Assembly (NCBI GenBank): GCA_013698195.1
Contig: JACCVK010000114.1
Coordinates: 1 to 7,203, forward strand
Source: Actinomycetota bacterium
GTDB lineage: Bacteria; Actinomycetota; Thermoleophilia; Gaiellales; Gaiellaceae
DNA length: 7,203 bases
Reading direction: 5' to 3'
The position numbers were made by a program, and so were the translations under genes. Of this stretch, positions 1 to 4,750 are shown in pieces (within the stretch, counting starts at the first letter, position 1; each line of letters begins with the position of its first letter). The notes beneath the pieces are model-generated. The model worked only from the letters and a program-made list of their open reading frames with translations. It was not told where the DNA came from and made no database searches.

Positions 1-1
1 G

Positions 2-226
2 GCGGTCGACGGTCCACGCGGCTCCGAGCCGGAGGGCGTTGCGGTCGAGGCGATGGAGGGATTCGCCGTTCTCCGCGCCTGCGCCCTCGCCGGGGTGCGT
101 GCGATCGAGGTGCGCGCCGTATCGAACGACGTCGACGAACGTGATCGTGCCCGCTGGCAGATCCCGCTCGCCCTCGCCGCGCTCGACGCCGCGCTGCCGC
201 GGCTGCTCGCCGTAGCTGCGAAGTAG
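2..226 (+). CDS. mqnB: Futalosine hydrolase, C-terminal part (5' end outside window)
   Basis: The frame is open from the window edge to a TAG at 224-226, leaving the last 74 residues of a protein normally about 220 residues long. MqnB splits futalosine into hypoxanthine and dehypoxanthine futalosine in the cytosol, a step of the futalosine route to menaquinone. The visible part carries the nucleosidase-type VEAMEG motif, where the Met-Glu pair contacts ribose in the MTA/SAH nucleosidase fold. It is followed by the block RAVSNDVDERDRARW, and SN-V---RDR--W is characteristic of futalosine hydrolases rather than MTA nucleosidases. It then ends in a helix rich in Ala and Leu. The TAG stop is also the start of a TAGCCT box upstream of the next gene. 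The identification is strong for the family; the N-terminal half cannot be assessed. Confidence 0.85.
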   Translation, partial: AVDGPRGSEPEGVAVEAMEGFAVLRACALAGVRAIEVRAVSNDVDERDRARWQIPLALAALDAALPRLLAVAAK

Positions 227-229
227 CCT
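224..229 (+). promoter_or_regulatory. Possible -10 box (TAGCCT) before the membrane-protein gene
   Basis: TAGCCT fits the actinobacterial TANNNT -10 pattern and lies 10 bases before the ATG at 240. No Shine-Dalgarno sequence precedes that ATG. The box overlaps the mqnB stop codon. I see no -35 match, and co-transcription with mqnB is equally possible. Confidence 0.25.
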
Positions 230-239
230 TCGCGGCCGC

Positions 240-1055
240 ATGGCCGGGACACAGAAGCCGGGCGCACAGAAACCGGGAGCACGGAAGGCGAGAGCACGGC
301 GGCCGAGAGCAACCCGCGAGCTGCCGCCGCCGCTCCCACCAGCGCAGCGAACCGTCGGCCAGCTCGTGGGCGAGGCGATCCGCGTGTACGGCCGGAGCTT
401 CTGGAGATCGCTTGCGCTCGGCGTCCCCGTCGCAGTCGTGAACGGGATCGCTTGGGGCCTGTCTCGCGAGAGCGCCCTCGTGACGGCGAGCGCAGGAGCG
501 CTGCTCGTCACGCTGAGCTATGTGGCGGCTTGCTCGATCGTCACAGGCGCACCGCTCCGCACCCGAAAAACACTTGTCGCATACCTGATCGGAGTGCTCG
601 TCTTCATCCCGTTCCCGTTCCTCGCGACGGTGTTCGTCCTGCCGGGACTCGCCTGGCTCGCCCTCTTCGGGCTCGCGGTTCCCGCCGCGCTCGTGGAAGG
701 ACTCGGATTTCGGAACGCGTTCGTGCGCGGGTTTCGGCTCGCCAAAGCGGACTATGTGCACGTCCTCGGCGGGCTTGCGACCCTTGCGCTCGTCGTCTTC
801 CTCACGCAGGCCGTCCTCTTCTTCGTCCTCCGCGAGTACGCGGAGAACACGCGCATTGCCGCGGCCACGCTCGCGTCGCTCGTCGTCTCGCCTCTGCTCT
901 TCCTCGGTACGGGACTTCTCTACGGCGACCAGGCGGCTCGGCTAGGCTCGGCCGGCGAGCGACCAAAGGAGCGAGATGCCCACGTACCTGATGCTCACCA
1001 CCCTGACCGAGAAGGGAGTCCAGACAATTCACGCCAACCCCGACCGACTGCGTGA
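240..1055 (+). CDS. Polytopic membrane protein of unknown function
   Basis: A 271-residue frame starts 13 bases after mqnB. Residues 1-36 are basic, proline-rich and built of five-residue repeats, so probably cytoplasmic and disordered. Hydrophobic segments follow at roughly 57-73, 78-100, 112-150 (probably two passes), 175-197 and 208-228. The pattern QLVGEAIRVYGRSFW before the first helix, and VEGLGFRNAFVRGFRLAK after the middle pair, resembles the glycerophosphodiester-phosphodiesterase-type membrane domain seen in many uncharacterised actinobacterial proteins; this is a resemblance only. The expected end is near residue 235 (LLYGDQAARLG). The last ~36 residues are polar and without character. 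From residue 246 on they are encoded in DNA shared with the downstream GYD gene, so they may be a read-through tail left by a lost stop codon. No catalytic motif is visible. Confidence 0.75.
   Translation: MAGTQKPGAQKPGARKARARRPRATRELPPPLPPAQRTVGQLVGEAIRVYGRSFWRSLALGVPVAVVNGIAWGLSRESALVTASAGALLVTLSYVAACSIVTGAPLRTRKTLVAYLIGVLVFIPFPFLATVFVLPGLAWLALFGLAVPAALVEGLGFRNAFVRGFRLAKADYVHVLGGLATLALVVFLTQAVLFFVLREYAENTRIAAATLASLVVSPLLFLGTGLLYGDQAARLGSAGERPKERDAHVPDAHHPDREGSPDNSRQPRPTA
250..309 (+). repeat. Four tandem 15-base imperfect repeats
   Basis: Four 15-base units begin at 250, 265, 280 and 295. The first two are nearly identical (cacagaagccgggcg and cacagaaaccgggag). The third and fourth diverge to cacggaaggcgagag and cacggcggccgagag. 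Since 15 is a multiple of three, the array encodes a five-residue repeat in the N-terminal tail of the membrane protein (TQKPG, AQKPG, ARKAR, ARRPR). Confidence 0.75.
965..971 (+). promoter_or_regulatory. Ribosome binding site of the GYD gene
   Basis: AAAGGAG lies four bases before the ATG at 976, inside the coding frame of the preceding membrane protein. It is the clearest Shine-Dalgarno sequence in the window and fixes the GYD start despite the 80-base gene overlap. A TAGGCT box at 943-948 could be an internal -10 giving a short leader. Confidence 0.6.
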
Positions 1056-1260
1056 GGTCAACCGTGACGTCGAGGAGATGGGCGCAAAGGTGCTCCACCA
1101 GTGGGCAGCGCTCGGGGCGTACGACTTCGTGAACATCGTCGAGGCCCCTGACGACGTGACGATTGCCAAGGTGTCGGTCGCCCTCGGTGCCCGCGGGAGC
1201 GCGAAGCTCGAGTCGCTGCCGCTGATCTCGGTAGACGACTTTCTCTCGACGCTGACGTAG
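976..1260 (+). CDS. GYD domain protein
   Basis: A 94-residue soluble protein, the full length of the GYD family, which is small alpha/beta ferredoxin-like proteins named for a conserved Gly-x-Tyr-Asp. The signature is seen as GAYDFV at residues 47-52, preceded by the usual N-terminal strand PTYLMLTTLTEKG and followed by the VEAPDD turn. The family has no established biochemical role; the fold suggests a small dimeric ligand-binding or monooxygenase-like protein. The start is set by AAAGGAG just upstream. It overlaps the upstream frame by 80 bases and ends 18 bases before the stop of the convergent enolase-like gene. The family assignment is firm and the function is unknown. Confidence 0.85.
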   Translation: MPTYLMLTTLTEKGVQTIHANPDRLREVNRDVEEMGAKVLHQWAALGAYDFVNIVEAPDDVTIAKVSVALGARGSAKLESLPLISVDDFLSTLT

Positions 1261-1278
1261 CTCCGAGAGCGCCGGGAG

Positions 1279-2325
1279 TCAGAGCGCGAAGAACCCGGTC
1301 GCCCTCGCCTCGACCGAGAGCGGGCTCTGGGGTAGACCGGGTTGCGGCTCGAGGTTGTACTCGCGCGGGGCGACGTCGTTCGGCGTGTCCGGATGGAAGA
1401 GACTCGCCAGGAGCTGAATCTGCCGCCGCCCGGGGCCGAGCTCCCACTGTCCTCCCCCGTAGGCGGCGATTCCGTTCGCCTCGCAGTAGTCGTACGTGGC
1501 GAACAGGCGCTCCACCGACCCGAAGCGCGACGGCTTCACATTCACCGTCCGCGGGGGCCAGCGAAGCGCCTCGATGTCCTCGACCGAGTGGATGATCGCG
1601 TCCCAGGTGATGCGGTCGCGGTGCGGCTCGAGGACGGGAAGCGTCTCGTCCGTGAGCGCCGGATCCTCGAGCCACGCTCCCGGTAGCCCTTCGGCGAGAC
1701 GCCGGTAGAGCGCGGGGTCGGGAGGCGTGTCCACCACCGTTCCGCGGTACTGACCCTTGAGATCGATCGAGTCGATCGCGCCTGTCGCGTGGAGACGCGC
1801 AATGAGCTCCTCGCTCCATTCCGGATTGGCGTCGAGCTTGAACTTGAGGCCGAGGTAGTGCTCGAGCCAGGCGTCGAAGCGGTCGGTCGAGGGAGGCGAG
1901 CCGAGGCCCATCGAGACGACGAAGGAAACCGGCCGTGGCTCGCGCTCCACTGCCTCGCCGAGCGACAATCCAGCCTGCCGGAGCGCGAGGTCGAGCCCGG
2001 CGCTCTCGAATGCCCACCGCCGGTAGTCGCGGTATGCGTGCTGCGCGGGTTCCTTCTCGAAGAGCTCCTGTTTGCCGAGGTGCGCCGAAAACGCGTGGAG
2101 AGTCCACGTACCGGCGAAGGGAAGATCCGCTTCGCGGGCCTGGAGGCGGTCGTGCTCCTCGCCGTGGTACGTGACGTCCTCGCCGATGCCCTCCTCGCCT
2201 GCCCCTCGAAGGTGCACGACCGTCGTCTTGCGGAGGAAGTCCTCCCGCGCTTGGAGCTCGAGTCCTTCGAGCTCGTAGCTCTCGATCTCGAGCGGGAGAT
2301 CGCGAACGCGGTCGTAGAGGCTCAC
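1279..2325 (-). CDS. Enolase-superfamily protein, unknown reaction, in a pseudouridine operon
   Basis: 348 residues from a GTG at 2325 that overlaps the psuG TGA as GTGA; the frame stays open further upstream, but only inside psuG. Residues ~10-125 look like the enolase capping domain (IESYELEGLELQ, GIGEDVTYHGEEH, AFESAGLDLAL). Residues ~130-345 look like the (beta/alpha)7-beta barrel. Matching strands by spacing gives K161/K163 (KFK) as the strand-2 KxK, D188, E220 (WLEDP) and D242 (ITWDAII) as metal ligands, K264 (VNVKPSRFG) as the strand-6 lysine, and GGGQWELGPGR at 290-300 as the last strand. The superfamily abstracts a proton alpha to a carboxylate with Mg2+. The strand-3 position is uncertain because a DAN motif typical of strand 3 directly follows KFK. 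O-succinylbenzoate synthase is unlikely given mqnB in this genome. The substrate is unknown; the operon hints at a sugar- or pyrimidine-derived acid. Confidence 0.8.
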   Translation of the reverse strand: MSLYDRVRDLPLEIESYELEGLELQAREDFLRKTTVVHLRGAGEEGIGEDVTYHGEEHDRLQAREADLPFAGTWTLHAFSAHLGKQELFEKEPAQHAYRDYRRWAFESAGLDLALRQAGLSLGEAVEREPRPVSFVVSMGLGSPPSTDRFDAWLEHYLGLKFKLDANPEWSEELIARLHATGAIDSIDLKGQYRGTVVDTPPDPALYRRLAEGLPGAWLEDPALTDETLPVLEPHRDRITWDAIIHSVEDIEALRWPPRTVNVKPSRFGSVERLFATYDYCEANGIAAYGGGQWELGPGRRQIQLLASLFHPDTPNDVAPREYNLEPQPGLPQSPLSVEARATGFFAL

Positions 2326-3209
2326 AGCGCGGCGAACGCTACCGCTACCTCGGCAGCCAGCCGTGCGTTGTCCACGATGAGCCTGCGGTTGACCTCGAGC
2401 GTCCGGCCGCCGCTTCGCTCGTGGAGGAACGCGAGCACGAACGGCGTCACTTGCTGTCCTCGCACGCCACGGGCGTGCGCCTCCACGAGTGCTTCTTCGA
2501 TCAGCTCCTCGACGTCGATGCTCTCGCGCGGCGGATTGGCGAGCAGGAGCCCGCAACCGCCGAGCCGCCAGTGTGCTTGGGCGATCCGCGCGGCTGTGAC
2601 GGTGTCCTCGATCCGCTGCGGCACGGGCGGCCCGCCTGTGTCCGAGTAGAAGAGCGGCAGCGTGTCGGTGCAAAATCCGAGGATCGGGATGCCGAGCGAC
2701 TCCAGGTATTCCATCGTCGCCGGGATGTCGAGGAGCGACTTCGCGCCTGAGCAGGTCACCACCACCGGCGACGTGACGAGTGCGAGCAGGTCTGCGGAGA
2801 CGTCTGGCGGCGACGGATATCCGCGGTGCACGCCACCGATGCCACCCGTGCCGATGAAGGCGATGCCGGTGCTCCTGGCCACGGTCAAGAGCCCACCCAC
2901 GGTCGTCGCACCGACGTCGCCTGCGACGGCGCAGGCCGCCAGATCCCGCGGTCCGAGCTTGCGCGCGTTGGGACCGAAACGTTCGAGCTCGAGCTCGGTG
3001 AGGCCGACGCGGATCCGGCCGTCCAGCACCCCCGTCGTCGCCGGTATGGCGCCGACCGCGCGCACCGCTTCTTCGCTCGCGACGCCGACCGCAACTCCAT
3101 CGGGTGCGGGAAAGCCATGGGCGATGAGTGTCGTCTCGAGTCCGACGACGGGCGCGCCGGATTCGAGCGCGTCGCGCACCTCGTCCGCGACCACGAGCAG
3201 GTCGTTCAA
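2322..3209 (-). CDS. psuG: Pseudouridine-5'-phosphate glycosidase
   Basis: PsuG cleaves the C-C glycosidic bond of pseudouridine 5'-phosphate, giving uracil and ribose 5-phosphate, in the cytosol and with a divalent metal (Mn2+). The protein is 295 residues, close to the usual ~300, and matches the IndA/PsuG family throughout. GLETTLIAHG has E25; GDVGATTVGGLL follows; IGTGGIGGVHRG has H128; DVSADL has D140; and CSGAKSLLDIP has K157, at the position of the Schiff-base lysine of the E. coli enzyme. GFCTDTLPLFYS, LLANPP and a C-terminal VNRRLIVDNARLAAEVA complete it. The start is a TTG at 3209 sharing bases with the micro-ORF stop (TTGA), and the N-terminus aligns with normal family starts. Its stop overlaps the next gene as GTGA, implying translational coupling on both sides. 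All expected catalytic residues are present. Confidence 0.93.
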   Translation of the reverse strand: MNDLLVVADEVRDALESGAPVVGLETTLIAHGFPAPDGVAVGVASEEAVRAVGAIPATTGVLDGRIRVGLTELELERFGPNARKLGPRDLAACAVAGDVGATTVGGLLTVARSTGIAFIGTGGIGGVHRGYPSPPDVSADLLALVTSPVVVTCSGAKSLLDIPATMEYLESLGIPILGFCTDTLPLFYSDTGGPPVPQRIEDTVTAARIAQAHWRLGGCGLLLANPPRESIDVEELIEEALVEAHARGVRGQQVTPFVLAFLHERSGGRTLEVNRRLIVDNARLAAEVAVAFAAL

Positions 3210-3307
3210 GCCGGCCGCTCCACTTCGATGAATGGATACGAGCCGTTGTTTATCTCCTCGACGAACCGCCGGGTGCGCAGGAATCCGAGCTTCTCGTACA
3301 CCACCAT
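3206..3307 (-). CDS. Micro-ORF between kinase and psuG, resembling a GNAT C-terminus
   Basis: A 33-residue frame starts with ATG at 3307, sharing one base with the kinase stop (TGATG), and ends in a TGA overlapping the psuG TTG start (TTGA). A GTG at 3310 is an alternative start one codon earlier. It exactly fills the ~100-base space between its neighbours. The sequence begins MVVYEKLGFLRTRR and goes on FVEEINNGSYPFIEVE. The YEKLGF block is the typical late motif of GNAT acetyltransferases, followed there by two beta strands as here. No acetyl-CoA binding part can be encoded, because the upstream DNA is the kinase C-terminus. It may be a surviving end of a deleted GNAT gene, a spacer kept for translational coupling, or a true small protein. 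It is too short to name a function. Confidence 0.5.
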   Translation of the reverse strand: MVVYEKLGFLRTRRFVEEINNGSYPFIEVERPA

Positions 3308-4113
3308 CACGGCATCGACCCTAGTCGGGACACGCAGCGCGCCGCCGCTTCGAGTGCGAGCTCGGACCCGCCGACGATGAAACCGGCTGCGAGTGCATCG
3401 CCCGCCCCCGTCGAGTCGACGACCTCGGCAGCGAGGAGCGCTGCTCGTTCGTCGCCGTCGAACGAGCAGCCGCGAAGACCTCGCTTGAGGATCCACGCGG
3501 CTCCGGAGACCGGCCCGCCGAGAACCCGATCCTCGTCCTCGTTCGCGAAGATGACATTGGGCTGAAGCTCGTCGAGCAGCCGGCGAAACTCGGCCGGCCC
3601 GTAGCGCTCGAGGTCGCTCCAGGACGCCAGGTCGACGCTGACCGCGGCGCCTTGGCGCCGCGCGAGCTGCACGGCGGCGAGTGCCGTCGATCGCGTCGGG
3701 TCGGCGAGGAGCGCGTAGCCGGAGACGAAGAGGTGCTCGCAGCCGTCGAGCCACGCCGAGTCGAGCTCGTCCGGACGAAAGCCGGTGGCCGTCCCGCGAT
3801 CCGAGAGCATCGAGCGCTCCCCAGTGCGGTCGACGAGCGAGCAGATGATCGCGCCCTTGCCGTCGACCGGTCCCGCGACCTCGACTCCGCGTGCTTCCAA
3901 ACCTCGAACGGCCAGCTCTCCCGCTTCGTCAGCGCCCCGCTTCCCGAGGAACCGTGCACGCGCCCCGAGGTCGGCGGCCCAAGCTGCGACGTTCGCGGCC
4001 TGTCCCCCCGTGGAGAGGTGCGTCTCCGCACGAGTGTCCGCGCCCGCCGCGATGGGCTGCGTGAGTCGCACAATGACGTCGAGAGTCAGGTCGCCGAGCG
4101 TGCAGACGAGCAC
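3307..4113 (-). CDS. PfkB-family carbohydrate/nucleoside kinase, probable pseudouridine kinase
   Basis: 268 residues from the GTG at 4113, slightly short for the ribokinase family (~300). It would transfer phosphate from ATP to a sugar hydroxyl; next to psuG the likely substrate is pseudouridine, 5'-phosphorylated as by PsuK. Visible family marks are GDLTLDV near the start, the glycine pair motif STGGQAANVAAWAADLGA (34-51), GKRGADEAGE (57-66), FANEDE (189-194, the NxxE-type metal/phosphate motif), and the C-terminal signature DSTGAGDALAAGF (233-245) with D239 as catalytic base and GAG as anion hole. It ends in a normal family terminus, CVSRLGSMP, so no frameshift is implied. The frame can be extended to 4359, but that part overlaps a divergent gene and lacks family sequence. 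A TACGAT box seven bases before GTG supports this start. Ribokinase-like specificity for another sugar cannot be excluded. Confidence 0.85.
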   Translation of the reverse strand: MLVCTLGDLTLDVIVRLTQPIAAGADTRAETHLSTGGQAANVAAWAADLGARARFLGKRGADEAGELAVRGLEARGVEVAGPVDGKGAIICSLVDRTGERSMLSDRGTATGFRPDELDSAWLDGCEHLFVSGYALLADPTRSTALAAVQLARRQGAAVSVDLASWSDLERYGPAEFRRLLDELQPNVIFANEDEDRVLGGPVSGAAWILKRGLRGCSFDGDERAALLAAEVVDSTGAGDALAAGFIVGGSELALEAAARCVSRLGSMP

Positions 4114-4120
4114 GAGGAGG

Positions 4121-4126
4121 ATCGTA
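4121..4126 (-). promoter_or_regulatory. Putative leaderless -10 box of the kinase-psuG operon (TACGAT)
   Basis: On the minus strand TACGAT (4126 to 4121) fits TANNNT and stands seven bases before the GTG at 4113. Transcription would then start at or next to the start codon. No purine-rich ribosome binding site precedes the GTG (the bases are CCTCCTC), which agrees with a leaderless message. No clear -35 is seen. It overlaps the opposite-strand box TAAGAT at 4125-4130. Confidence 0.45.
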
Positions 4127-4130
4127 AGAT
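4125..4130 (+). promoter_or_regulatory. Putative leaderless -10 box of the small membrane protein (TAAGAT)
   Basis: TAAGAT lies exactly six bases before the ATG at 4137, the spacing expected when the first transcribed base is the A of ATG. The purine stretch GAGGAGG at 4114-4120 is 16 bases from the ATG, too far to serve as a ribosome site. The -35 region is not recognisable. Confidence 0.5.
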
Positions 4131-4136
4131 CTGACC

Positions 4137-4346
4137 ATGGACGGTGAGAGGCGACGCGAGCGTGCCAAGACGTTCCTCCTGGGAGGGCTGCTTGGCGCGT
4201 CGGCGACCGTCGCCGCCCTCGATCGCCGCCGCCGCGCCCAGCGTAGACGCGGCCGGCCACGGGGACTCGCCGCGTTCGAGAGCGCTCCGTGCTATCGAGA
4301 GCTGCTCCACCGCGAGCATGACGAGGCATCTGCGACCGGCGAGTGA
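4137..4346 (+). CDS. Small single-pass membrane protein of unknown function
   Basis: A 69-residue frame, divergent from the kinase operon with only 23 bases between start codons. It has a charged N-terminus (MDGERRRERAK), one short hydrophobic segment at about residues 12-28 (TFLLGGLLGASATVAAL), a very basic stretch DRRRRAQRRRGR at 29-40, and an acidic soluble tail containing GLAAFESAPCYRELL at 43-57. Positive charges on both sides of the membrane segment leave the topology unclear. The ordered charge layout, the well-placed -10 box and the lack of any other gene here favour a real gene. The region also encodes open frames on the other strand that look like shadows. I do not recognise a family, and the single cysteine (C52) is the only notable residue. 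Confidence 0.55.
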   Translation: MDGERRRERAKTFLLGGLLGASATVAALDRRRRAQRRRGRPRGLAAFESAPCYRELLHREHDEASATGE

Positions 4347-4402
4347 GTCGATTTCTCACGCTAGAGCTCGCAGTGCACTCCGAGTCCCGTAGGTCCCCCC
4401 GC

Positions 4403-4408
4403 TAGCCT
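4403..4408 (+). promoter_or_regulatory. Putative leaderless -10 box of the FmdB gene (TAGCCT)
   Basis: TAGCCT is six bases before the GTG at 4415, again the leaderless spacing, and no Shine-Dalgarno sequence is present. The 68-base gap after the small membrane gene (4347-4414) holds this box and no evident terminator hairpin. Confidence 0.45.
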
Positions 4409-4414
4409 TTCGCA

Positions 4415-4747
4415 GTGCCGATCTACGAGTACCGTTGCCCGAACGGGCACACGTTCGAGGTCTTTCAGAAGATGAGCGAAGCGCCGGTTGAGGTGTGCTC
4501 TACGTGTGGCGCAGGTCCGGTGGAAAAGCTTCTCTTCCCCGTGGCCGTCCACTTCAAGGGCTCGGGGTTTTATTCCACGGACTACGGGCGGGCCGGACAG
4601 AAGGCGACGAAAGACGGCGGTGACAGCTCGGCTGGCGAGAAGCCGGCCTCGGACAAAGGGGACAAGGGGGACAAGGGCGGTGGGGAGTCGAGCGGCAAGA
4701 CGGGCGACAAAGGCACGGACAAGAAGAAGCCCGCGGACCCGAATTAG
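4415..4747 (+). CDS. FmdB-type zinc-ribbon protein with charged repeat tail
   Basis: 110 residues from a GTG start. Residues 1-57 are the FmdB/CxxC regulatory zinc-ribbon domain: MPIYEYRC, then C28 and C31 in CSTCG, then HFKGSGFYSTDY at 46-57, which is diagnostic. The first knuckle is CPNGH instead of CxxC, so the likely zinc ligands are C8, H12, C28 and C31. Residues 58-110 are hydrophilic and low in complexity, rich in Gly, Lys, Asp and Ser with DKG repeats, so probably disordered. The family was named from a putative regulator near formamidase/amidase genes, but its molecular role is not established. It ends three bases from the stop of the convergent LCP gene, with no hairpin between them. 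Confidence 0.88.
   Translation: MPIYEYRCPNGHTFEVFQKMSEAPVEVCSTCGAGPVEKLLFPVAVHFKGSGFYSTDYGRAGQKATKDGGDSSAGEKPASDKGDKGDKGGGESSGKTGDKGTDKKKPADPN
4652..4678 (+). repeat. Three tandem 9-base repeats encoding DKG
   Basis: The units gacaaaggg, gacaagggg and gacaagggc stand head to tail and encode Asp-Lys-Gly three times in the disordered FmdB tail. A diverged copy lies at about 4706-4713. The array could change length by slippage without shifting frame. Confidence 0.7.
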
Positions 4748-4750
4748 CAA

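Noticed and set aside
1261..1278. Possible terminator hairpin between GYD and the enolase-like gene
   Set aside because: Only a four-base CTCC/GGAG pairing across a 10-base loop with no T-run; too weak.
1058..2107. 349-residue minus-strand frame over GYD and the enolase-like gene
   Set aside because: Arg/Ala/Pro-rich alternative-frame translation with no motifs, fully explained by the enolase-like and GYD genes.
1789..2649. 286-residue plus-strand frame opposite the enolase-like gene and psuG
   Set aside because: Antisense shadow; contains reverse-complement patterns of the real genes only.
2326..2673. Open upstream extension of the enolase-like frame (to 464 residues)
   Set aside because: It lies inside psuG, encodes Arg/Ala-rich nonsense-like sequence, and a GTG with a GTGA overlap gives a proper domain start.
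3300..3315. A frameshift joining the kinase to the micro-ORF
   Set aside because: The kinase already ends with a normal family terminus (CVSRLGSMP), so no extension is needed.
3206..3754. Long version of the micro-ORF frame running back into the kinase gene
   Set aside because: Upstream of 3310 it is an Arg-rich shadow of the kinase; only the last 33-34 codons lie outside it.
4114..4359. Open upstream extension of the kinase frame (to 350 residues)
   Set aside because: The extra residues have no PfkB character and overlap the divergent small gene; the family N-terminus begins at the GTG.
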